A DNA stretch of 64,000 nt from Pseudomonas uvaldensis (GTDB lineage Bacteria; Pseudomonadota; Gammaproteobacteria; Pseudomonadales; Pseudomonadaceae), in contig NZ_JAIWKS010000004.1 of assembly GCF_021271205.1 (NCBI RefSeq), forward strand, positions 124,001 through 188,000, written 5' to 3'. Both the position numbers and the translations under genes were made by a program. The notes under the pieces were generated by a model. The model was not told where the DNA came from. It ran no database searches and saw nothing but the letters and a program-made list of their open reading frames with translations. Each line of letters begins with the position of its first letter. Within the stretch, counting starts at the first letter, position 1. Positions 45,008 through 54,886 of the stretch are shown piece after piece.

Positions 45008-45301
45008 TCAGCCTTCGATAACAGCGAGGATTTCGCTCTCGCCCATTACCAGCAGGTCTTCGCCGTCGACTTTTACAGTGTTGCTGCCGGAGTAAGGGCC
45101 GAACACAACCTTGTCACCCACTTTCACGGCCAGCGCACGTACTTCACCGTTTTCCAGTGCCTTGCCTGGGCCTACAGCGAGAACTTCACCGTGGTTGGCT
45201 TTTTCAGCAGCCGAACCTGGCAGGACGATACCGCCAGCGGTTTTCTTCTCTTCTTCGCTGCGACGGATGACGACGCGGTCATGCAGAGGACGAAGCTTCA
45301 T
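45008..45301 (-). CDS. groES: Co-chaperonin GroES
   Basis: A 97-residue co-chaperonin: [20 protein letters not shown] at the N-terminus, the mobile loop ([20 protein letters not shown]), and the roof-loop region ending [16 protein letters not shown] 45301 with a GGAGA site. It forms the lid on GroEL. A sigma-32-like promoter is found about 145 bp upstream. Confidence 0.98.
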   Translation of the reverse strand: MKLRPLHDRVVIRRSEEEKKTAGGIVLPGSAAEKANHGEVLAVGPGKALENGEVRALAVKVGDKVVFGPYSGSNTVKVDGEDLLVMGESEILAVIEG

Positions 45302-45444
45302 TGTCGATCTCTCCTAATTATGGTTTTCATCGGCCGGTGTAGTCCCGGCGGGTTTAACAAAAGCCGGCAGAGCCGGGTGCGGTTCGTCAGTCGAACCGCG
45401 GAAGTCTGTCCGGTGTTGCCACCGGTAACCTTGCGGTGACCGAT

Positions 45445-45474
45445 ACATAAGGGCACACAAGTGGATTACAAGGG
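45445..45474 (-). promoter_or_regulatory. Probable heat-shock (sigma-32) promoter of groESL
   Basis: Read on the minus strand, CCCTTGTAA (-35-like) and GCCCTTATGT (-10-like) are about 12 bp apart, near the sigma-32 consensus CTTGAAA/CCCCATNT. It lies about 145 bp upstream of the groES start, with no CIRCE-type inverted repeat. Confidence 0.4.
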
Positions 45475-45504
45475 CCGGGACGAAAAAATTTCTTCAGCCG
45501 CCCC

Positions 45505-45535
45505 AAAAACGAACACGGCACCCGAAGGTGCCGTG
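45505..45535 (-). terminator. Terminator of fxsA
   Basis: CACGGCACC-TTCG-GGTGCCGTG is a 9-bp stem closed by a stable TTCG tetraloop on the minus strand, followed by TTCGTTTTTG; it begins 9 bp after the fxsA stop. Confidence 0.85.
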
Positions 45536-45543
45536 CGGTGGTG

Positions 45544-46020
45544 TCATTTGGAGTCCCGGTGCTCGAACTCGCCTTCGATCACATTGGGCTCTCGGCCAAG
45601 CGGCTCTCGTGGGGCCGGGCCGCCACGAGGCTGGAGATCATCCGCGAAGGCCCGCTGGCGCATGGCCTGCTCTTCGGCACGCTGGCGCATCTTGTTGGCC
45701 AGCAAGCGACGGGTGAACGGCAACAGCATGACCAGCCCCAGCACATCGCTGATAAAGCCTGGCAGGATCAACAGACCGCCGCCCAGGGCCAGCATCAGGC
45801 CTTCGAGCATGGTCTGGGCAGGCAGCTCGCCACGGCTGAGGCTTTCACGGGCACGCAGTGCAGTGGCGAGACCGGCGATGCGCAGCACGAACACGCCGAG
45901 CATGGAGCCGAGAATGATCAGCAGCAGGGCCGGGAAAAAACCGATCGCACCGCTAACCTTGACGAATACGAACAGCTCCAACACCGGAAACAGCAGAAAG
46001 AGCAACAAAAAAGGGCGCAT
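45544..46020 (-). CDS. fxsA: FxsA-family membrane protein
   Basis: A 158-residue inner-membrane protein. Hydrophobic helices cover residues 2-45 (MRPFLLLFLLFPVLELFVFV; IGFFPALLLIILGSMLGVFV) and about 75-97, with a polar basic tail. FxsA in E. coli counters phage F exclusion; in general this family is of unknown role. ATG 46020 gives the normal start. The order groEL-groES-fxsA-HugZ-SDR matches P. aeruginosa. Confidence 0.9.
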   Translation of the reverse strand: MRPFLLLFLLFPVLELFVFVKVSGAIGFFPALLLIILGSMLGVFVLRIAGLATALRARESLSRGELPAQTMLEGLMLALGGGLLILPGFISDVLGLVMLLPFTRRLLANKMRQRAEEQAMRQRAFADDLQPRGGPAPREPLGREPNVIEGEFEHRDSK

Positions 46021-46086
46021 CAAAGGGTTCCTCAACGCAAGAATGCCTTGCTATGAAACCCTAAATGACGTCGTCCTTTCGTGAAT

Positions 46087-46818
46087 TCAAGCGCCGACCT
46101 CGGTATTTTTCGGCCATTGTTCGGCGTGGGCCAGGTAAACCAAGGCTTCGCGCACTTGTGTCGGAGTGTTGCAAGGCTCTTGGAACGCCAGCCAGTGCAG
46201 CCCCTGGCCGATACGCAGGTGCATGCCTTCGCTGTCGATGCCCACCAATTGCGCCGGCTCGGTCCGGGGCAGGTCGGCCAATTCCACATAATGAGCAATG
46301 GCCTTGGCGTGATCGACGTTCATGTGTTCGATCATGCTGGCCTCGGCCTTGCCGGCGAAGGGATTCGGCAGGGTAATCCGCTCGATCCAATGAATGGCGC
46401 CGAAGCCACCGATGTAGCGATGACGCACCGGGTCAAGCACCCAGAAATCGAAATCGTGGGCCTTGTGGTAGTTCCGGGATTCGGGGAAGTAGCGGTAATA
46501 ACGTTCGGCAGCAGCGTCGATGGCGTCACTGTCTTCCAGTTTCCGCGCCTCGGCCAGGTAAGTGAGGCGGCCTACGGCTTGCACGTCTTCGGCGCCCCGC
46601 TCGCCCACCAGCATCGAGCACTTGGGATCTTTCTGCAGATTATGGGTGTGCTGGGCGATACGGCTGATCAGGATCAGCGGCCGGCCCTGCTCGTCCAGGC
46701 AGTAAGGCACCACGGAACCGAATGGGAAACCGGGCATGGACTTGGAATGGGTGGAGAGCATCCCACGGTATTCCTTGAGCAGTAATTCTCGGGCATGCTT
46801 GGCAGCGTCAGCGCTCAA
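46087..46818 (-). CDS. HugZ-like haem-utilisation / pyridoxamine-phosphate-oxidase-fold protein
   Basis: A 243-residue protein with an N-terminal split-barrel domain (PGFPFGSVVPYCLDEQGRPL, ILISRIAQHTHNLQKDPKCS) and a C-terminal DUF2470 domain (MIEHMNVDHAKAIAHYVELA). Such two-domain proteins include HugZ, which degrades haem. Start chosen at TTG 46818 (LSADAAKHARELL) because AGGAG stands 7 bp upstream and no ATG is near; an alternative is not obvious. Haem oxygenase activity is not proven by the sequence. Confidence 0.82.
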   Translation of the reverse strand: MSADAAKHARELLLKEYRGMLSTHSKSMPGFPFGSVVPYCLDEQGRPLILISRIAQHTHNLQKDPKCSMLVGERGAEDVQAVGRLTYLAEARKLEDSDAIDAAAERYYRYFPESRNYHKAHDFDFWVLDPVRHRYIGGFGAIHWIERITLPNPFAGKAEASMIEHMNVDHAKAIAHYVELADLPRTEPAQLVGIDSEGMHLRIGQGLHWLAFQEPCNTPTQVREALVYLAHAEQWPKNTEVGA

Positions 46819-46893
46819 TTTATGACTCCTTTGATGAGATCCGTTTAAAAAACGATCAAGCATCCTCAACCGTTCCGTCACCAGGACATGCGA

Positions 46894-47652
46894 ATGCAAC
46901 TCACCGACAAAGTAATCATTATCACCGGCGGTTGCCAGGGCCTGGGCCGCTCCATGGCCGAGTATTTCGCCGACAAAGGCGCGAAGCTCGCCTTGGTCGA
47001 CCTCAACCAGGAAAAACTCGATCAGGCGGTCGCCGCTTGCAAGGCCAAGGGCGTCGAGGCCCGGGCGTACGTGTGTAACGTGGCCAATGAAGAACAAGTG
47101 AGCGATATGGTTGCCCGGGTAGCCGAAGATTTCGGGGCGATCCACGGTTTGATCAACAACGCCGGGATCCTGCGCGACGGCCTGCTGCTCAAGGTCAAGG
47201 ACGGTGAGATGACCAAGATGAGCCTGGCTCAGTGGCAAGCGGTGATCGATGTGAACCTGACCGGCGTGTTCCTGTGCACCCGCGAAGTGGCCGCGAAGAT
47301 GGTCGAGCTGAAAAACAGCGGTGCCATCATCAACATCTCCTCCATTTCCCGCGCCGGCAACATCGGCCAGACCAACTACTCGGCCGCCAAGGCCGGCGTG
47401 GCCGCCGCCACCGTGACCTGGGCCAAGGAACTGGCACGCTATGGCATCCGTGTCGCCGGCATCGCTCCGGGCTTCATCGAAACCGAGATGACCCTGGGCA
47501 TGAAACCCGAGGCCCTGGAGAGAATGACCTCCGCGATTCCGCTCAAGCGCATGGGCCGGGCCGAGGAGATCGCCCATTCGGCGGCTTATATTTTCGAGAA
47601 CGACTACTACACCGGACGGATTCTTGAGATGGATGGCGGGTTGCGGATGTAA
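46894..47652 (+). CDS. FabG-like short-chain dehydrogenase/reductase
   Basis: A 252-residue SDR. The cofactor motif is [20 protein letters not shown] is at about residue 90, and the catalytic set is Ser in [13 protein letters not shown], then YSAAK; the C-terminus ends GGLRM. It resembles 3-oxoacyl-ACP reductase FabG but is not in a fab cluster, so the substrate is open. ATG 46894, 7 bp after AGGA, is preferred to ATG 46888. It is divergent from the HugZ-like gene. Confidence 0.86.
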   Translation: MQLTDKVIIITGGCQGLGRSMAEYFADKGAKLALVDLNQEKLDQAVAACKAKGVEARAYVCNVANEEQVSDMVARVAEDFGAIHGLINNAGILRDGLLLKVKDGEMTKMSLAQWQAVIDVNLTGVFLCTREVAAKMVELKNSGAIINISSISRAGNIGQTNYSAAKAGVAAATVTWAKELARYGIRVAGIAPGFIETEMTLGMKPEALERMTSAIPLKRMGRAEEIAHSAAYIFENDYYTGRILEMDGGLRM

Positions 47653-47673
47653 AACCCTGCACACATCCCCCCT

Positions 47674-47762
47674 TGTGGGAGCGAGCCTGCTCGCGATAGC
47701 GGTATGTCAGCCGCATCGAGGCTGACTGAACCGACGCTATCGCGAGCAGGCTCGCTCCCACA
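47674..47762. repeat. REPIN: inverted pair of REP sequences
   Basis: TGTGGGAGCGAGCCTGCTCG...CGATAGCG at the left and CGCTATCGCGAGCAGGCTCG...CTCCCACA at the right. It shows the longest perfect arms (28 bp) of the set and may also act as a terminator for the convergent SDR and mrp genes. Confidence 0.88.
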
Positions 47763-47780
47763 GGGGTTACCGCTTGGCTT

Positions 47781-48875
47781 TTAATCGTCGCTGACAGTGA
47801 TGTTCGGCATCGCCGGCGCGGCGGCTTCCTGCAAGACGATCCGTGCGCCCACATGACGGGCCAGTTCCTGGTAGACCATGGCGATCTGACTTTCCGGCTC
47901 GGCGATGACCGTTGGCTTACCGCCGTCGGATTGCTCGCGGATCAGCATGGACAGTGGCAGCGAAGCCAGCAGTTCGACGCCGTACTGGTTCGCCAGTTTT
48001 TCCCCGCCCCCTTCGCCAAACAGATGTTCCGCATGGCCACAGTTCGAGCAGATGTGAACAGCCATGTTCTCCACTACACCCAATACCGGGATGTTCACCT
48101 TGCGGAACATTTCCACCCCTTTGCGGGCGTCCAGCAGCGCCAGGTCCTGCGGCGTAGTGACGATCACCGCGCCGGCCACCGGGACCTTCTGCGCCAGGGT
48201 CAGTTGGATATCGCCGGTGCCGGGCGGCATGTCGATCACCAGGTAATCCAGGTCGCCCCAGGCAGTTTGCGTGACCAATTGCAGCAAGGCGCCGGATACC
48301 ATCGGCCCGCGCCAGACCATCGGCGTGTTGTCGTCGGTCAGAAACGCCATGGACATGACTTCCACGCCATGGGAACGGATCGGCACGAACCACTTCTGGT
48401 CCTTGACCTGCGGCCGGGTGCCCTCGGCAATGCCGAACATGATGCCCTGGCTCGGCCCGTAGATGTCCGCGTCGAGCATCCCGACCTTCGCGCCCTCGCG
48501 GGCCAGGGCCAGGGCGAGGTTCGCGGCGGTGGTGGACTTGCCCACACCGCCCTTGCCCGACGCCACGGCGATCACGTTCTTCACGTTTGCCAGGCCGGGG
48601 ACCTGCGCCTGGGCCTTGTGGGGCGCGATCACGCTGGTGATCTCGACTTTGGCGGCGCTCACTCCGTCCAGGGCTTCGATCGCCATTTGCAGCATCTGCG
48701 CCCAACCGCTCTTGAACAGGTCGGCGGCGTAGCCGATTTCCAGCTGGACGCTGACACGCTCGCCCTGGATATCGATATCGCGCACGCATCCGGCGCTGAC
48801 CGGATCCTGGTTCAGGTAGGGGTCGGTGTATTGACGAAGGACGGCTTCCACCGTTGCGCGATTGACGGCGCTCAT
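47781..48875 (-). CDS. apbC: Fe-S cluster carrier protein ApbC/Mrp
   Basis: A 364-residue P-loop ATPase. The N-terminal DUF59 domain (MSAVNRATVEAVLRQYTDPY onward) is followed by the deviant Walker A ASGKGGVGKSTTAANLALAL, the A' motif DADIYGPSQG and the C-terminal CSNCGH, whose cysteines bind a bridging [4Fe-4S] cluster in the dimer. It delivers clusters to apoproteins. ATG 48875 gives the normal N-terminus. It diverges from metG, a conserved pairing. Confidence 0.94.
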   Translation of the reverse strand: MSAVNRATVEAVLRQYTDPYLNQDPVSAGCVRDIDIQGERVSVQLEIGYAADLFKSGWAQMLQMAIEALDGVSAAKVEITSVIAPHKAQAQVPGLANVKNVIAVASGKGGVGKSTTAANLALALAREGAKVGMLDADIYGPSQGIMFGIAEGTRPQVKDQKWFVPIRSHGVEVMSMAFLTDDNTPMVWRGPMVSGALLQLVTQTAWGDLDYLVIDMPPGTGDIQLTLAQKVPVAGAVIVTTPQDLALLDARKGVEMFRKVNIPVLGVVENMAVHICSNCGHAEHLFGEGGGEKLANQYGVELLASLPLSMLIREQSDGGKPTVIAEPESQIAMVYQELARHVGARIVLQEAAAPAMPNITVSDD

Positions 48876-48946
48876 GGGCAACTCCGATGACAGGACTTGA
48901 AAACAGGCCGCTATCCTAGACCCGATTACCCGCATGTGAATACTTT

Positions 48947-48990
48947 TGTGGCAAGGGGATTTATCCCCGCTGGGCCCGGAGCGCCCCAAA
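48947..48990. repeat. Single REP-like element, AAGGGGATTTATCCCC type
   Basis: TGTGGCAAGGGGATTTATCC-CCGCTGGG is a second kind of repeat common in fluorescent pseudomonads, different from the GTGGGAGC family. It lies between apbC and metG. Confidence 0.6.
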
Positions 48991-49055
48991 GGGTGAAAAA
49001 AACCCGCTGGCGCTTTATAGTGGCCGACCTCCGTTTCATCAAGTAGCCGAGCCCC

Positions 49056-51101
49056 ATGTCCGAGCCACGCAAGATCCTCGTCACCAGCGCCCTGCCCTAT
49101 GCCAATGGTTCGATTCACCTCGGCCATATGCTGGAATACATCCAGACCGATATGTGGACGCGCTTCCAGAAACATCGCGGCAACCAGTGCATCTATGTCT
49201 GCGCCGACGACGCCCACGGTTCGGCCATCATGCTGCGCGCGGAAAAGGAAGGCATCACCCCGGAACAACTGATCGCCAACGTCCAGGCCGAACACAGCGC
49301 CGACTTTGCCGAGTTCCTGGTGGACTTCGACAACTTCCACTCCACTCACGCAGAAGAAAACCGTGAGCTGTCGAGTCAGATCTATCTGAAGCTGCGTGAC
49401 GCCGGGCATATCGCCACCCGTTCCATCACCCAGTATTTCGACCCGGAAAAGAAAATGTTCCTGGCCGACCGCTTCATCAAGGGCACGTGCCCGAAATGCG
49501 GCACCGAAGATCAATATGGTGACAATTGCGAGAAATGCGGCGCCACCTACGCACCGACCGATCTGAAGGACCCGAAGTCAGCCATTTCCGGGGCGACGCC
49601 GGTGCTCAAGGACTCGGAGCATTTCTTCTTCAAGCTGCCGGATTTTCAGGAGATGCTGCAAACCTGGACCCGCAGCGGCACGTTGCACGACGCGGTGGCC
49701 AACAAGCTCGCCGAATGGCTCGACTCCGGCCTGCAAGAGTGGGACATTTCCCGCGATGCGCCGTACTTCGGCTTCGAAATCCCTGGTGAGCCCGGCAAGT
49801 ATTTCTACGTTTGGCTGGATGCGCCTATCGGCTACATGGCGAGCTTCAAGAACCTTTGCGATCGCACGCCTGAGCTGGACTTCGACGCGTTCTGGGGCAA
49901 GGACTCCACGGCCGAGGTGTATCACTTCATCGGCAAGGACATCGTCAATTTCCACGCCCTGTTCTGGCCCGCAATGCTCGAAGGCGCCGGCTTCCGCAAG
50001 CCAACCGGCATCAACGTCCACGGCTACCTGACCGTCAACGGCCAGAAAATGTCCAAGTCCCGCGGCACCTTCATCAAGGCCCGGACCTACCTGGACCACC
50101 TGTCGCCGGAATACCTGCGCTACTACTACGCCTCCAAGCTGGGCCGCGGCGTCGACGACCTGGACCTGAACCTCGAAGACTTCGTGCAGAAGGTCAACTC
50201 CGACCTGGTGGGCAAGGTGGTCAACATTGCCAGCCGTTGCGCCGGGTTCATCCACAAGGGCAATGCCGGGTTGCTGGTGGCGGGTAATGCCGCGCCGGAA
50301 CTGACCGACGCCTTCCTGGCGGCCGCACCCAGCATCGCCGAAGCCTATGAATCCCGCGATTTTGCCCGTGCAATGCGTGAAATCATGGCCTTGGCCGACC
50401 GCGCCAACGCCTGGATCGCCGACAAGGCGCCCTGGTCGTTGAACAAGCAGGAAGGCAAGCAGGACGAAGTCCAGGCGATCTGCGCCCTGGGCATCAACCT
50501 GTTCCGCCAGTTGGTGATCTTCCTCAAGCCGGTGCTGCCGCTGCTGGCCGCCGATGCAGAAGCGTTCCTGAACGTTGCGCCGTTGACCTGGAACGATCAT
50601 CAGACGCTGCTGAGCAACCATCAACTGAACGAATTCAAGCCGTTGATGACCCGCATCGACGCCGCCAAGGTACAAGCCATGATCGACGCCTCCAAGGAAG
50701 ACCTGGTCGCCAGCCAGACCGACACCGGCGCTCCCGCCGGCAATGGCGAACTGGCCAAGGACCCGCTGTCGCCGGAAATCGACTTCGACACCTTTGCCGC
50801 CGTCGACCTGCGCGTCGCCCTGATCGTCAAGGCGGAAGCCGTCGAAGGTGCCGATAAACTGCTGCGCCTGACCCTGGACATCGGCGACGAGCAACGCAAC
50901 GTGTTTTCCGGTATCAAGAGTGCCTACCCGGACCCCGCCAAGCTCGAAGGCCGGTTGACGATGATGATCGCCAACCTCAAGCCTCGCAAAATGCGCTTCG
51001 GTGTCTCGGAAGGCATGGTGATGGCGGCCGGCCCGGGCGGCGAAGAAATCTACCTGCTGAGCCCCGACAGCGGCGCCAAGCCGGGTCAGCGAATCAAGTA
51101 A
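49056..51101 (+). CDS. metG: Methionyl-tRNA synthetase
   Basis: A 681-residue class I synthetase. N-terminal [20 protein letters not shown] carries the HIGH-type motif (HLGH), the zinc knuckle is [19 protein letters not shown], and the second signature is [11 protein letters not shown]. The C-terminal 110 residues (about 575-681) are the tRNA-binding EMAPII-like domain that dimerises the enzyme. The full-length domain set matches E. coli MetG. ATG 49056 follows a promoter gap with a REP element. Confidence 0.97.
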   Translation: MSEPRKILVTSALPYANGSIHLGHMLEYIQTDMWTRFQKHRGNQCIYVCADDAHGSAIMLRAEKEGITPEQLIANVQAEHSADFAEFLVDFDNFHSTHAEENRELSSQIYLKLRDAGHIATRSITQYFDPEKKMFLADRFIKGTCPKCGTEDQYGDNCEKCGATYAPTDLKDPKSAISGATPVLKDSEHFFFKLPDFQEMLQTWTRSGTLHDAVANKLAEWLDSGLQEWDISRDAPYFGFEIPGEPGKYFYVWLDAPIGYMASFKNLCDRTPELDFDAFWGKDSTAEVYHFIGKDIVNFHALFWPAMLEGAGFRKPTGINVHGYLTVNGQKMSKSRGTFIKARTYLDHLSPEYLRYYYASKLGRGVDDLDLNLEDFVQKVNSDLVGKVVNIASRCAGFIHKGNAGLLVAGNAAPELTDAFLAAAPSIAEAYESRDFARAMREIMALADRANAWIADKAPWSLNKQEGKQDEVQAICALGINLFRQLVIFLKPVLPLLAADAEAFLNVAPLTWNDHQTLLSNHQLNEFKPLMTRIDAAKVQAMIDASKEDLVASQTDTGAPAGNGELAKDPLSPEIDFDTFAAVDLRVALIVKAEAVEGADKLLRLTLDIGDEQRNVFSGIKSAYPDPAKLEGRLTMMIANLKPRKMRFGVSEGMVMAAGPGGEEIYLLSPDSGAKPGQRIK

Positions 51102-51123
51102 ACGCGACTGCGCGCTGTAACCG

Positions 51124-51160
51124 ATCCCACAGTCGCCTTGCCGGCGGCTGTGGGATTTTC
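51124..51160 (+). terminator. Probable terminator of metG
   Basis: ATCCCACAGTCGCC and GGCGGCTGTGGGAT pair with one G-T wobble around TTGCC, followed by a short TTTTC. It lies 23 bp after the metG stop. Confidence 0.75.
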
Positions 51161-51222
51161 GTATTCGGTCACGTGCCGGATAATGCTTATACCTGTAACA
51201 GACTCCTTGTTCCCTACATACC

Positions 51223-51795
51223 ATGTCCGACCTTTTCCTTACACTGCTCGGCACTGCCCTGATCAACAACCTCGTGTTGCATTGGTCGCTGGGCGTCGAT
51301 CCGTTGTTGGCGGTGGAAGGAAGAAAGCAGGTGCATGCACTGGGCCTGGCGTCGACCTGCCTGATGCTGACGGTCGGCACCCTGGGTCATGCCATCGATC
51401 ATTGGTTGCTGGTACCGGCCAACCTCACCTTCCTGCGCCTGTTCGTCTGGCTACCCTTGAGCGTGCTGCTGATCGGGCCGTTGCTGCGCCTCTTGTCAGG
51501 CTGGTTGCCAGCGCTGTCGTTCGAGGGCCTCTGGCCATTGCTGCTTGGCAACGCCGGTATACTGGGCGTCGCGCTGCTCAAGAGCCAGGACGATCAAGGG
51601 CTGCTCCACGCCATGGCCTTGAGCCTGGGCGCCGGGCTGGGGTTCTGGCTGGTGTTGAGCCTGTTCGAGGATTTGCGCCAGCGCACTGTCGATAACGATA
51701 TTCCCCTGCCCTTCCGTGGCCTGCCGATTCAGTTGATCGGTGCCGGACTGATGGCGGTGGCATTCCTTGGATTGCGCGGGCTGGTCAAGACATGA
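51223..51795 (+). CDS. rnfA: Rnf/Rsx electron-transport complex subunit A, cluster cysteines missing
   Basis: A 190-residue membrane protein with six helices. Compared with remembered E. coli RsxA, the fold signature is kept ([39 protein letters not shown]), but both cysteines that bind the [2Fe-2S] cluster are replaced: LGLCP is LGVDP (D26) and NCAVLG is NAGILG (A111). It should therefore not hold that cluster. It opens rnfABDGE-nth, each gene overlapping the next. It is likely stabilised as a membrane scaffold for the other subunits. Confidence 0.85.
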   Translation: MSDLFLTLLGTALINNLVLHWSLGVDPLLAVEGRKQVHALGLASTCLMLTVGTLGHAIDHWLLVPANLTFLRLFVWLPLSVLLIGPLLRLLSGWLPALSFEGLWPLLLGNAGILGVALLKSQDDQGLLHAMALSLGAGLGFWLVLSLFEDLRQRTVDNDIPLPFRGLPIQLIGAGLMAVAFLGLRGLVKT

Positions 51796-52787
51796 CTCTG
51801 ATTCAACGTATCGACGCCCTGCTGCCACAGACCCAATGTGGCAAGTGCGGCCATCCGGGCTGCAAACCCTACGCCGAAGGCATCGCCGCCGGAGAGCCGA
51901 TCAATAAATGCCCACCCGGCGGAGCCGAAACCATCTCGGCCCTGGCCGAACTGATGAACGTGCCCGTGGTGGAACTGGACGCCAGTCGCGGCACAGCTCC
52001 GGCGCAAGTTGCGTTCATTCGTGAGGCCGAATGCATCGGCTGCACCAAATGCATCCAGGCTTGCCCGGTAGATGCCATCGTCGGGGCGGCCAAGCTGATG
52101 CACACCGTGCTCGTCGAGGAATGCACCGGCTGCGACCTTTGCGTGGCGCCTTGTCCGGTCGACTGCATCGAGATGCGACCACTGCCGGCCACGACCGTGC
52201 TGCCGATCATTGGAGGCCTGGCTTTCAGCGTCGAAGAACGGTTGGCGCGAACCGCCAAGCGCAATCACGCCAGGCACCGTTTCGAACAGCGCAACGCACG
52301 CCTGCGTCGCGAAGAAGAACAGCGTCAGGCCGAACGTCTGGCCCGTACCCAGCGCACGACAAAGGTTGCGCAGCAGACGCTTGACCCTGTGCAAGCCGCA
52401 CTTGAACGGGTGCGTACACAAAAAGCCGCTAGTGCCGACGCTGCGTTGAAAAAAGCCAAGATCGATCTGGCGATGAGCCGGGCGCAGTTGAACAAGTCCC
52501 TGAAAGCGTTCGGTCATCCCCCGACCTTTGAACAGCAGTCGCAGCTGATCCTGCTGCAACGTCAATTCGAAGCAGCGGAACAGGCCCTGGCGCAACTGGA
52601 GAATGCCGCGCCACCCTTGGCACCGGCACCGGATGCGGAGTTGAAACGGGCGAAGATTCAATTGGCGATGCGGCGTGCCGAGCTGAGCAAAGCCCGGGCG
52701 GCGGCCGTCGCGGATCAGGAGCTGGAAGTCCTGGAGAAAGCGGTGAAGGAAGCCGAACACCAGGTGGATGCTCATGCCCGGTCCTGA
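51792..52787 (+). CDS. rnfB: Rnf/Rsx complex subunit B with long charged C-terminal extension
   Basis: A 331-residue iron-sulfur protein. The RnfB cluster motif is C16-x2-C19-x4-C24-x15-C40 ([10 protein letters not shown]...KCPPGG); two 4Fe-4S ferredoxin motifs follow at C81/C84/C87/C91 and C111/C114/C117/C121. The usual N-terminal membrane anchor is absent: the protein starts only 15 residues before the first cluster cysteine. Residues about 148-331 are an Ala/Lys/Arg/Gln-rich coiled coil (for example [20 protein letters not shown]), reminiscent of the RnfC C-terminal tail and not of RnfB. ATGA overlap with rnfA. Confidence 0.88.
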   Translation: MTLIQRIDALLPQTQCGKCGHPGCKPYAEGIAAGEPINKCPPGGAETISALAELMNVPVVELDASRGTAPAQVAFIREAECIGCTKCIQACPVDAIVGAAKLMHTVLVEECTGCDLCVAPCPVDCIEMRPLPATTVLPIIGGLAFSVEERLARTAKRNHARHRFEQRNARLRREEEQRQAERLARTQRTTKVAQQTLDPVQAALERVRTQKAASADAALKKAKIDLAMSRAQLNKSLKAFGHPPTFEQQSQLILLQRQFEAAEQALAQLENAAPPLAPAPDAELKRAKIQLAMRRAELSKARAAAVADQELEVLEKAVKEAEHQVDAHARS

Positions 52788-53760
52788 CGCCTCGCAGCAT
52801 GCGCTGCGACAAGCGATGAGGCGCGTGCTGCTGGCGACCCTGCCCGGGATACTGGCATTGATGTGGGTTTACGGTTGGGGCATTGCGCTCAACCTGCTGT
52901 TATCCGGGCTCACCGCGATGGGCGTCGAAGCACTGGTCCTGCGCTTGCGACGTCGACCGCTCACACCCGAACTCAATGATGGCAGCGCGCTGGTCAGCGC
53001 CACACTGCTCGCATTGGCGCTGCCGGCGTACTGCCCTTGGTGGCTGACCGTGATCGCGGCCGCCTGCGCCCTGTTGTTCGGCAAGCACCTGTGGGGCGGC
53101 GTTGGCAACAATCCGTTCAACCCGGCGATGCTCGGGTATGCCCTGGTACTGGTGGCGTTTCCCTCCCATATGAGCCAATGGCCAACGCCCCCCGGCATCG
53201 GTTTGCTCGAGGGCCTGCAACAGGTCTTCGGCATTCATCCACCAGCCGATGCGTGGGCCGGCGCGACAGCGCTGGACAGCCTGCGCATCAACAGCAGCCT
53301 GACCATAGACGAACTGTTCGCCAGCCACCCGGCGTTCGGACGCTTTGGTGGAAAAGGCATCGAATGGGTCAACCTGGCTTTCCTGGCAGGCGGCCTGTTT
53401 TTACTGCAGCAACGCGTGTTCAGCTGGCATGCGCCGGTTGGCATGCTGGCCAGCCTGTTCATCATCAGCCTGCTGTGCTGGAACGGTTCGGGCTCGCAAT
53501 CCCATGGCTCGCCGCTGTTTCACTTGCTCACCGGTGCGACTTTTCTGGGTGCGTTCTTTATCGTGACCGAACCCGTATCGGGGGCCAAGGCTCCGCTTGC
53601 CCGTCTGCTGTTTGGTGCGGGCGTGGGGCTGCTGGTCTACCTGATCCGCACTTGGGGAGGCTACCCCGACGGCGTAGCGTTTGCAGTGCTGCTGATGAAT
53701 CTTGGCGTGCCGGCGCTGGAGCGTTTCGCCGAGGCAAGGCAAAGGCGGCAGGCGACATGA
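52774..53760 (+). CDS. rnfD: Rnf/Rsx complex subunit D
   Basis: A 328-residue membrane flavoprotein subunit with about nine helices. [10 protein letters not shown] (residues 161-170) matches the family motif in which a threonine (T165) carries covalent FMN, with Ala in place of the usual Ser. [20 protein letters not shown] is the conserved core. Start ATG 52774 (MPGPDASQ) with AGGTGG upstream; it overlaps rnfB directly, leaving no room for rnfC. Electron transfer across the membrane with RnfG is expected. Confidence 0.88.
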   Translation: MPGPDASQHALRQAMRRVLLATLPGILALMWVYGWGIALNLLLSGLTAMGVEALVLRLRRRPLTPELNDGSALVSATLLALALPAYCPWWLTVIAAACALLFGKHLWGGVGNNPFNPAMLGYALVLVAFPSHMSQWPTPPGIGLLEGLQQVFGIHPPADAWAGATALDSLRINSSLTIDELFASHPAFGRFGGKGIEWVNLAFLAGGLFLLQQRVFSWHAPVGMLASLFIISLLCWNGSGSQSHGSPLFHLLTGATFLGAFFIVTEPVSGAKAPLARLLFGAGVGLLVYLIRTWGGYPDGVAFAVLLMNLGVPALERFAEARQRRQAT

Positions 53761-54365
53761 ACAATTCCCGTGGTATTACGATCCTGATCCTGTTGACCGT
53801 GCTGGGCGTCGGGGCTACCTGCCTCATGCAGATCGGCACCGTCGAGCGCATCGAAGCCCGACGCCAGGCCAACGCCAACAGAACCTTGCTCGACGTACTG
53901 CCAGCCGATCTTTACGACAATCAACCATTGGCGCAACCGGTCTTGATGAAGCCCGTCCCCCTGACGCATAGCACGTTGCTGGGTGGCTACCTTGCGACCC
54001 GTTCCGGCCAACCCTCTGCCATCCTGTTTCGCACTCAGGCGTTGGGCTATGAAGGCACCCTTGAGCTGATGATCGCCATCGACACTTCGGGTCGGTTGCT
54101 GGGCATCAAGACCCTCCATCAGACTGAAACACCTGGCCTGGGCGCGGCGATTGCCGATTGGCCCAATGCCTGGCTGCGGACTTTCAACGGCAGATCGCTC
54201 CAGTCCACCCTCGACAGCGACTGGGCGTTGAAAAAAGAGCAGGGCCAATTCGACCAATTGGCGGGCGCAACGGTGACGTCTCGGGCAGTCCTCCAGGCGG
54301 TGCACGACACATTGCGTTATTTTGACGAGCACAAGGCTGCATTGACCGGCGGGGCTACACAATGA
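53757..54365 (+). CDS. rnfG: Rnf/Rsx complex subunit G
   Basis: A 202-residue membrane-anchored flavoprotein. One membrane helix at residues 7-26, then the periplasmic FMN-binding domain: HQTETPGLGA (residues 121-130) and LAGATVTSRAV (about 169-179), whose threonine T172 is the covalent FMN site. The usual SGAT is AGAT. ATGA overlap with rnfD. It passes electrons between the membrane subunits and the periplasmic side. Confidence 0.88.
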   Translation: MNNSRGITILILLTVLGVGATCLMQIGTVERIEARRQANANRTLLDVLPADLYDNQPLAQPVLMKPVPLTHSTLLGGYLATRSGQPSAILFRTQALGYEGTLELMIAIDTSGRLLGIKTLHQTETPGLGAAIADWPNAWLRTFNGRSLQSTLDSDWALKKEQGQFDQLAGATVTSRAVLQAVHDTLRYFDEHKAALTGGATQ

Positions 54366-54886
54366 CCGTCTCATCACAACTGGCACGCGGCCTGTTACTG
54401 GTTCCCCTGATCGGCGCCAGCCATGCGTTGAGCAGTGCGCTGGGCCTATGGCTGGCATGGACGTTGGTCAGCATCGCCCACGGCTTGGCCATAACCCCTT
54501 TGCGACCTCGCCTGACGACCTGGCAGCGGCGGCTGGCCTCCGTCGTGCTGGCCGCCACCTTTACCGCTTGCGCAAGCCTTGCCGCACAAGCTTGGGCGCC
54601 GGCGGCCTATCAACCATCAAGCCTGTACATCGGCTGGATAGCCCTGAGCTGCGTGGTGCTGGAAAACGATCACGTCTTCGTCGAGTCTCGCTTACCAGGC
54701 CTGGCTCGACTCGCCGGACTGTTCGGCTTGTTGATGGTCGGCCTGGGTGCCCTGCGCGAATTGATCGGCCACGGCACGCCACTGGCCCAACTGGCCCCAG
54801 GCGGGTTCCTCCTGCTCGGCTTGCTGCTAGCGGCCCTGGAATCCGCGAAATCCCCCTCATCGCCCAAGGAAATGCCGCGCCCATGA
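54362..54886 (+). CDS. rnfE: Rnf/Rsx complex subunit E, shortened
   Basis: A 174-residue membrane protein, against about 230 in E. coli RsxE. The first cluster cysteine region (LLGLCPLLAV in E. coli) is deleted and replaced by LIGASHALSS. The second cysteine is kept, C97 in ALSCVVLENDH. GLGALRELIGHGTPL and the last two helices are recognisable. One cysteine alone cannot complete the RnfA/RnfE [2Fe-2S] site. ATGA overlap with both rnfG and nth. Confidence 0.82.
   Translation: MTVSSQLARGLLLVPLIGASHALSSALGLWLAWTLVSIAHGLAITPLRPRLTTWQRRLASVVLAATFTACASLAAQAWAPAAYQPSSLYIGWIALSCVVLENDHVFVESRLPGLARLAGLFGLLMVGLGALRELIGHGTPLAQLAPGGFLLLGLLLAALESAKSPSSPKEMPRP

Noticed and set aside
49578..51380. 600-codon frame opposite metG and rnfA
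   Set aside because: It covers two confident genes on the other strand and shows no family feature.
52700..52800. Possible frameshifted remnant of rnfC between rnfB and rnfD
   Set aside because: rnfB and rnfD overlap by 14 bp, so no remnant fits; only the RnfB tail resembles RnfC.
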